Shown here: one piece after another, positions 28,984 through 32,708 of the stretch
Position numbering within the stretch: the stretch's first letter is position 1
How the letters are laid out: the number at the start of each line of letters is the position of its first letter
Assembly (NCBI GenBank): GCA_902600225.1
Contig: CACKIH010000003.1
Location: 1 to 32,708, forward strand
DNA: 32,708 bases
Reading direction: 5' to 3'
Origin: an uncultured Alphaproteobacteria bacterium
GTDB lineage: Bacteria; Pseudomonadota; Alphaproteobacteria; HIMB59; GCA-002718135
The notes under the pieces: generated by a model
What the model saw: the letters and a program-made list of their open reading frames with translations, nothing else
Told to the model about the DNA's origin: nothing
Databases searched by the model: none
Translations under genes and position numbers: made by a program

Positions 28984-30522
28984 TTAATCCTTATTTTGTT
29001 CTTCAGACCAGAAACTTCTTGCTTCCATTATCATATTGTTAGCAACTTCTTCATCAAGATCTAGTTCTTTTAAGATACCTTCATCTTTGTCTATAAGTTC
29101 GAATGTAGCTAAATCAGCAAAATCATTGACATTGAGAATATTTGATTTTGCTAGTTTTGCTAAAATACTGTTATTCATACCCTTCAAATTCTTTAATTTT
29201 TCATCACTAATATTTTCATCTATAAGTTTTTTATCCGACTCTGCTTTTTCCTTCACAAAGTTTGTGGATCTATCGATTATTTCCTGAGCTAAAGTTGTAT
29301 CAAAACCTTCTATTTTTTCTAAATTATCTAAAGTTTCAGTAGCTATAGACTCAACAGTTGTATAACCATCAGTAACAAGTAGTTGAGCAATAACGTCTTC
29401 AACATCGAGTGTTTCAGCTAATAAAATACTTTTTTCTTTAAATTCTTGTTGTCTTCTTTCAGATTCTTCATCTTCAGTTAAAATATCTATTTCTAAACTT
29501 GTTAAGTTAGAAGCTAATTTTACATTTTGACCTTTTCTTCCAATTGCTAAACTTAATTGATCATCAGGTATTACTACTTCAACTTTATTTTTTTCTTCAT
29601 ACAAAAAGATCTTACTAACTTCTGCAGGAGCAAGAGCATTTGCTAAAAAAGTAGCTTGATTATCAGACCATGTAACAATATCTATTTTCTCTCCTTGCAA
29701 TTCATTTACAACCGCTTGTACTCTTGAGCCTCTCATTCCAACACAAGCCCCTACTGGATCTATAGTCGAGTCTTCTGTAAAAACACTAATCTTAGCTCTT
29801 GAACCAGGATCTCTTGCAACACTTTTAACAGTAATAACTCCTTCGTATATTTCTGGAACTTCTTGAAAAAATAATTTTGATAAAAATTGTGGATGCGTTC
29901 TTGATAAGAAAACTTGGTAGCCTTTTACATCGTTCTTTACTTCGTAAATATAAGCTCTAACTCTATCTCCATTTTTAAATGTTTCTCTTGGAATAAGTTC
30001 TTCTCTTTTGATTATTGCTTCGCTCTTTCCTAAATCTATAATTAAATTTCCAAATTCAGTTCTTTTAACTATACCAACAGCTATTTCACCAACTTTATCT
30101 TTATATTCTTCATATTGATTAGATTTGTCAGCCTCTCTTACTTTTTGAATTATTACCCCTTTTGCATTTTGTGCAGCAACTCTACCTAATTCAATAGGTG
30201 GCAATGCTTTTATAACAAATTCACCTAAATTAATATCTGGATTAGTTTTTTTAGCATCCTCTAAAAGAATTTGTCTAGATTGTAATTCTTCATCAATACT
30301 TTCAACCACTTCAAGGTATGAATTTAACTGAATATCACCAGTAGCTCTATCTATAGAAATTCTTATGTCAATTTCTTGACCATATTTAACTCTTGCTGCT
30401 TTCTCTAATGCTTGTTCCATCGCTGAAAATACTGAATCTTGATCAATGTTTTTTTCTTGTGCTACGTTGGACGCAACCTGAAGCATTTCTTCTCTAATTA
30501 CATTATATTTTTTCTTAGCCAT
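28984..30522 (-). CDS. nusA: Transcription termination/antitermination protein NusA
   Basis: This RNA polymerase-binding factor of 512 residues affects pausing, termination and antitermination. The N-terminal RNAP-binding domain is about 1-130 and contains MEQALEKAARVKYG. The S1 domain is about 140-208 (VGEIAVGIVKRTEFGNLIID). KH1 at about 225-300 has DPVGACVGMRGSRVQAV. KH2 carries AIGRKGQNVKLAS from 326. The acidic C-terminal region (about 370-512) contains two helix-hairpin-helix-like repeats, as in alphaproteobacteria. The ATG at 30520-30522 lies 6 bases after the T-run of a terminator-like hairpin, with no other Shine-Dalgarno visible; rimP, the usual upstream gene, is absent. Confidence 0.97.
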   Translation of the reverse strand: MAKKKYNVIREEMLQVASNVAQEKNIDQDSVFSAMEQALEKAARVKYGQEIDIRISIDRATGDIQLNSYLEVVESIDEELQSRQILLEDAKKTNPDINLGEFVIKALPPIELGRVAAQNAKGVIIQKVREADKSNQYEEYKDKVGEIAVGIVKRTEFGNLIIDLGKSEAIIKREELIPRETFKNGDRVRAYIYEVKNDVKGYQVFLSRTHPQFLSKLFFQEVPEIYEGVITVKSVARDPGSRAKISVFTEDSTIDPVGACVGMRGSRVQAVVNELQGEKIDIVTWSDNQATFLANALAPAEVSKIFLYEEKNKVEVVIPDDQLSLAIGRKGQNVKLASNLTSLEIDILTEDEESERRQQEFKEKSILLAETLDVEDVIAQLLVTDGYTTVESIATETLDNLEKIEGFDTTLAQEIIDRSTNFVKEKAESDKKLIDENISDEKLKNLKGMNNSILAKLAKSNILNVNDFADLATFELIDKDEGILKELDLDEEVANNMIMEARSFWSEEQNKD

Positions 30523-30528
30523 AGTTAT

Positions 30529-30554
30529 AAAAAAAAGGTGGGATAACCCACCTT
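30529..30554 (-). terminator. Intrinsic terminator-like hairpin in the nusA leader
   Basis: On the minus strand AAGGTGGG, loop TTAT, CCCACCTT forms a perfect 8-bp stem (arms at 30547-30554 and 30535-30542) with five G-C pairs, followed by six more T (30529-30534). This is the best intrinsic terminator in the window. It ends transcripts coming from lnt-trmB and stands 6 bases before the nusA ATG, so it may also work as an attenuator. There is no T-run on the plus strand. Confidence 0.8.
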
Positions 30555-30564
30555 AATATTATTG

Positions 30565-30592
30565 CGTATATTAATATTTTACGGAATTTCAA
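30565..30592 (-). promoter_or_regulatory. Candidate promoter of nusA (TTGAAA, 16 bp, TATACG)
   Basis: On the minus strand TTGAAA (30587-30592) and TATACG (30565-30570) are 16 bases apart. Transcription would begin near 30558, about four bases before the hairpin, placing the terminator-like structure at the 5' end of the nusA mRNA. The -10 matches the consensus at only four of six positions. Confidence 0.35.
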
Positions 30593-30594
30593 GC

Positions 30595-31251
30595 TTATAA
30601 TTTTCTCAAAATGAATAAAGATGACTTTCTTTGAGAATTAATTGCTTTTTTATAATATTTCGTCTCAATATCGTGATAATCTTTTATATGTAAATTCATT
30701 TCTGATTGGTTCAACCAGAGAAAATACTCCTTACAATTATAAATTGAATTTAGAATAAATCTTAAATAAATTTTCGAATCTGTAGCTATATGTATCTCGC
30801 TATTTTTTTTTAAAGTTTTATGAAGTTTTATCAAAAAATCACTAGTTATCAATCTGCGCTTAGCATGTCTATTTTTTGGCCAAGGATCAGGAAAGAATAT
30901 CCATACAAGGTTAAAATGTTTTTTATTAGCTCTTTCTAAAACATCATAAACATTACCATTATGTAATTGAATATTATTTATATTATTCTTTTGAATATTT
31001 TTAAGTAAGATAATGTTTCCATCAATATATTTTTCACAAGAGATAACAACTTTATCAGGAAATTGCTTTGCAAGAAATATACTGGTTTCACCATAACCAG
31101 TGCCTATATCTAAAATATATTCTGATTTTTCATTAAAATTTTTAAATTTAAATTTATCAACTTTTTTGTGATAATTTTCTAAATTAATTTTTTTTTTACT
31201 TCTTCCTCTTGTCCTTCCAAATAATCGATTTGAATAATTTCTATTAAACAT
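30595..31251 (-). CDS. trmB: tRNA (guanine-N7-)-methyltransferase
   Basis: This 218-residue SAM-dependent enzyme makes 7-methylguanosine 46 in tRNA variable loops. SAM motif I is LDIGTGYGETSIFLA (47-61), and the family hallmark FFPDPWPKNRHAKRRLI is at 119-135 (compare PDPWxKxRHxKRR). The N-terminus has FGRTRGRSKK as in many alphaproteobacterial TrmB. It overlaps lnt by eight bases and is followed by the hairpin before nusA. Confidence 0.96.
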   Translation of the reverse strand: MFNRNYSNRLFGRTRGRSKKKINLENYHKKVDKFKFKNFNEKSEYILDIGTGYGETSIFLAKQFPDKVVISCEKYIDGNIILLKNIQKNNINNIQLHNGNVYDVLERANKKHFNLVWIFFPDPWPKNRHAKRRLITSDFLIKLHKTLKKNSEIHIATDSKIYLRFILNSIYNCKEYFLWLNQSEMNLHIKDYHDIETKYYKKAINSQRKSSLFILRKL

Positions 31252-32695
31252 TTTTTTTTAAATAATAGAAAGTAATTAAAAGAAATATAATAAAAAAATA
31301 AATTTTTAATATTAAATGTTCATTAAAAAAATTAATATTTTCTTGAAGAAATAATTTATGTTCAAATTTTACATTTTTATTTAGCTCAGTATTTTTAATT
31401 ATACTACCTTTGTTATCTATTACAGCAGATATTCCATTATTAGAGACACGTATAATTGGTTTATTAAACTCTGCTGCCCTGATTTTAGTTAAATACAAAT
31501 GCTGATATGGTCCTATATAATTACCAAACCAAAAATCATTAGTTATATTTATAATAAAATTACTTTTATAATTTAACTTATCTAAAAGCTTCCAATAAAA
31601 AGCTATCTCATAACAAATTACAGGAATGAAACTTATATTTTTTGATAAATTAATTATTCTTTCTTCCCTGCCATTTGAAAAATTGTGTGGGCCAGTAATA
31701 CTTTCTAAAAAAGTAAGTGAGTCTCTAAAGGGTAAGAATTCCCCAAAGGGAACAAGTATTTTTTTGTCAAAGTAAGTTACCTTTGTTGGAGTAATGTTGA
31801 TTAAACTATTATAGTATTTATTATTCTCAAATCTTGTAGCACCAATAATTAATACTTGATTTTCTTTTAAAGAATCTTTTAGGATTTTTAGATCAAGATC
31901 ATCTAAAAGGTAGGGAAAATTATTTTCACCAAATATTAACATACTTGCAGTACTTTCCTTAATATTATCAATGATTATATTTAATTTTTCTTCTGGTGTT
32001 AAAGATTGATCATTATTTTTGAAATTTAATTGAAAAATTTCTAAATCTATTGTGTTGGTTTTTAAATTATTATCTTTAAAATAGAAATGCGAAATCATTA
32101 AAAAAATTATTGGTAAAACAATAAAAAATATAGAATATTTAATTTCTTTTTTTAGATTTAATGTATTTAAAAAAATATAAGGCAAACAGAATATCTGAAT
32201 TATCAAGTAACTTGAGATTAATGTACCAAAAGACTTTAATAAAAAAAGTAAATATTCATTACTGGAAATAATCAAAGAAAACGTAAACCAAGGAAATCCA
32301 TAAAAAATTACTGAAATTGTATATTCACTTATAGTAAACATAAATGGAATTAAAAAAATTAATGGAATCCTTTTTCCTAACTTTGAAACTATTGTAAAAA
32401 TAAAACTTAAAATTAAAGATAATAAAATTATTAATAATAAAAAAACTGGAAAAAAATTTTTAGTTTCTTCAAAAACAAAAAAAGGATTTTTAATCCAAAA
32501 TAAATAACTTATAAAAAACCCAATGCCAAAAAATGAAAAATTTTTAAAGATATGTAAATTATTTTTATTTTTTCTGTTTGAATCCAAAAGCAGACAAAGA
32601 AGGGGAAAAATTATAAAACCTAAAGGTAAGAAAAAATAAGGAGGAAATAGAAGTGATGTTAAAAGTCCTAAAATAAAATAAATTAAAATACTCAA
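31244..32695 (-). CDS. lnt: Apolipoprotein N-acyltransferase
   Basis: This inner-membrane enzyme adds the third acyl chain to the N-terminal cysteine of lipoproteins. It has 483 residues, slightly short of E. coli's roughly 510. Several membrane segments fill about 1-200, and one lies at the C-terminus (460-480). The periplasmic nitrilase domain shows E257 in IFGENNFPY (family usually WPE, so F-G here is divergent), K312 in KKILVPFGEFLPFR with E319, and nucleophile C361 in VICYEIAF. Membrane segments are rich in Phe, Ile and Leu, as expected from AT-rich codons. The complete gene starts 13 bases from the window edge, so its promoter or upstream partner is out of view. Confidence 0.95.
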   Translation of the reverse strand: MSILIYFILGLLTSLLFPPYFFLPLGFIIFPLLCLLLDSNRKNKNNLHIFKNFSFFGIGFFISYLFWIKNPFFVFEETKNFFPVFLLLIILLSLILSFIFTIVSKLGKRIPLIFLIPFMFTISEYTISVIFYGFPWFTFSLIISSNEYLLFLLKSFGTLISSYLIIQIFCLPYIFLNTLNLKKEIKYSIFFIVLPIIFLMISHFYFKDNNLKTNTIDLEIFQLNFKNNDQSLTPEEKLNIIIDNIKESTASMLIFGENNFPYLLDDLDLKILKDSLKENQVLIIGATRFENNKYYNSLINITPTKVTYFDKKILVPFGEFLPFRDSLTFLESITGPHNFSNGREERIINLSKNISFIPVICYEIAFYWKLLDKLNYKSNFIINITNDFWFGNYIGPYQHLYLTKIRAAEFNKPIIRVSNNGISAVIDNKGSIIKNTELNKNVKFEHKLFLQENINFFNEHLILKIYFFIIFLLITFYYLKKNV

Positions 32696-32708
32696 TTATT
32701 TTTATTTA

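Overview
The window is a gene-dense, very AT-rich stretch of bacterial chromosome: 31 protein genes, almost no spacer DNA, many 1 to 23 base overlaps, and no tRNA, rRNA, mobile element or CRISPR array. The gene set and order point to an alphaproteobacterium. Diagnostic features are mutM/ubiE facing rpsT-dnaA-dnaN-recF-gyrB, the redox pair RegB/RegA, fabA-fabB-fabI, and nusA-infB-rbfA-truB-rpsO-pnp. Low GC, compactness and genes missing from otherwise conserved runs suggest a streamlined marine lineage of the Pelagibacterales (SAR11) type. That placement is inferred from style and synteny, not from a database search.

Layout. Positions 1-1871 (+) hold the end of nrdA, then nrdB and a glutaredoxin: an aerobic class I ribonucleotide reductase with its thiol donor. 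Positions 1868-4748 (-) hold polA followed by a 42-residue gene that looks like the ribosome-rescue factor ArfA. Positions 4780-7024 (+) hold an ABC ATPase and an O-antigen ligase-like membrane protein. From 16271 down to 7008 (-) runs rpsT, dnaA, dnaN, recF, gyrB, regB, regA and a membrane glycosyltransferase, nearly all touching or overlapping. mutM (-) and ubiE (+) start one base apart at 17142/17144. ubiE, coaBC, a ThiF/MoeB-like E1 enzyme, fabA, fabB and fabI continue on + to 22334. From 32695 down to 22331 (-) lie lnt, trmB, a terminator-like hairpin, nusA, infB, rbfA, truB, rpsO, pnp and a glycerophosphodiesterase.

How the genes work together. The window is mostly core information processing: replication (dnaA, dnaN, polA, gyrB, recF, nrdAB), repair (mutM), transcription and translation (nusA, infB, rpsO, rpsT, truB, rbfA, trmB, pnp, arfA). 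Envelope and lipid supply is the second theme (fabA, fabB, fabI, lnt, the O-antigen ligase-like protein, the glycosyltransferase, the GDPD). Cofactors (coaBC, ubiE) and one redox two-component system complete it.

I found no convincing undescribed multi-gene system. The best leads are small: the arfA-like gene; a MutM that has lost three of its four zinc cysteines; a terminator-like hairpin 6 bases before nusA, where rimP is usually found; a perfect inverted repeat upstream of dnaA; a 42-residue duplicated membrane motif in the glycosyltransferase; and several promoter-like sites so close to start codons that the mRNAs would be almost leaderless.
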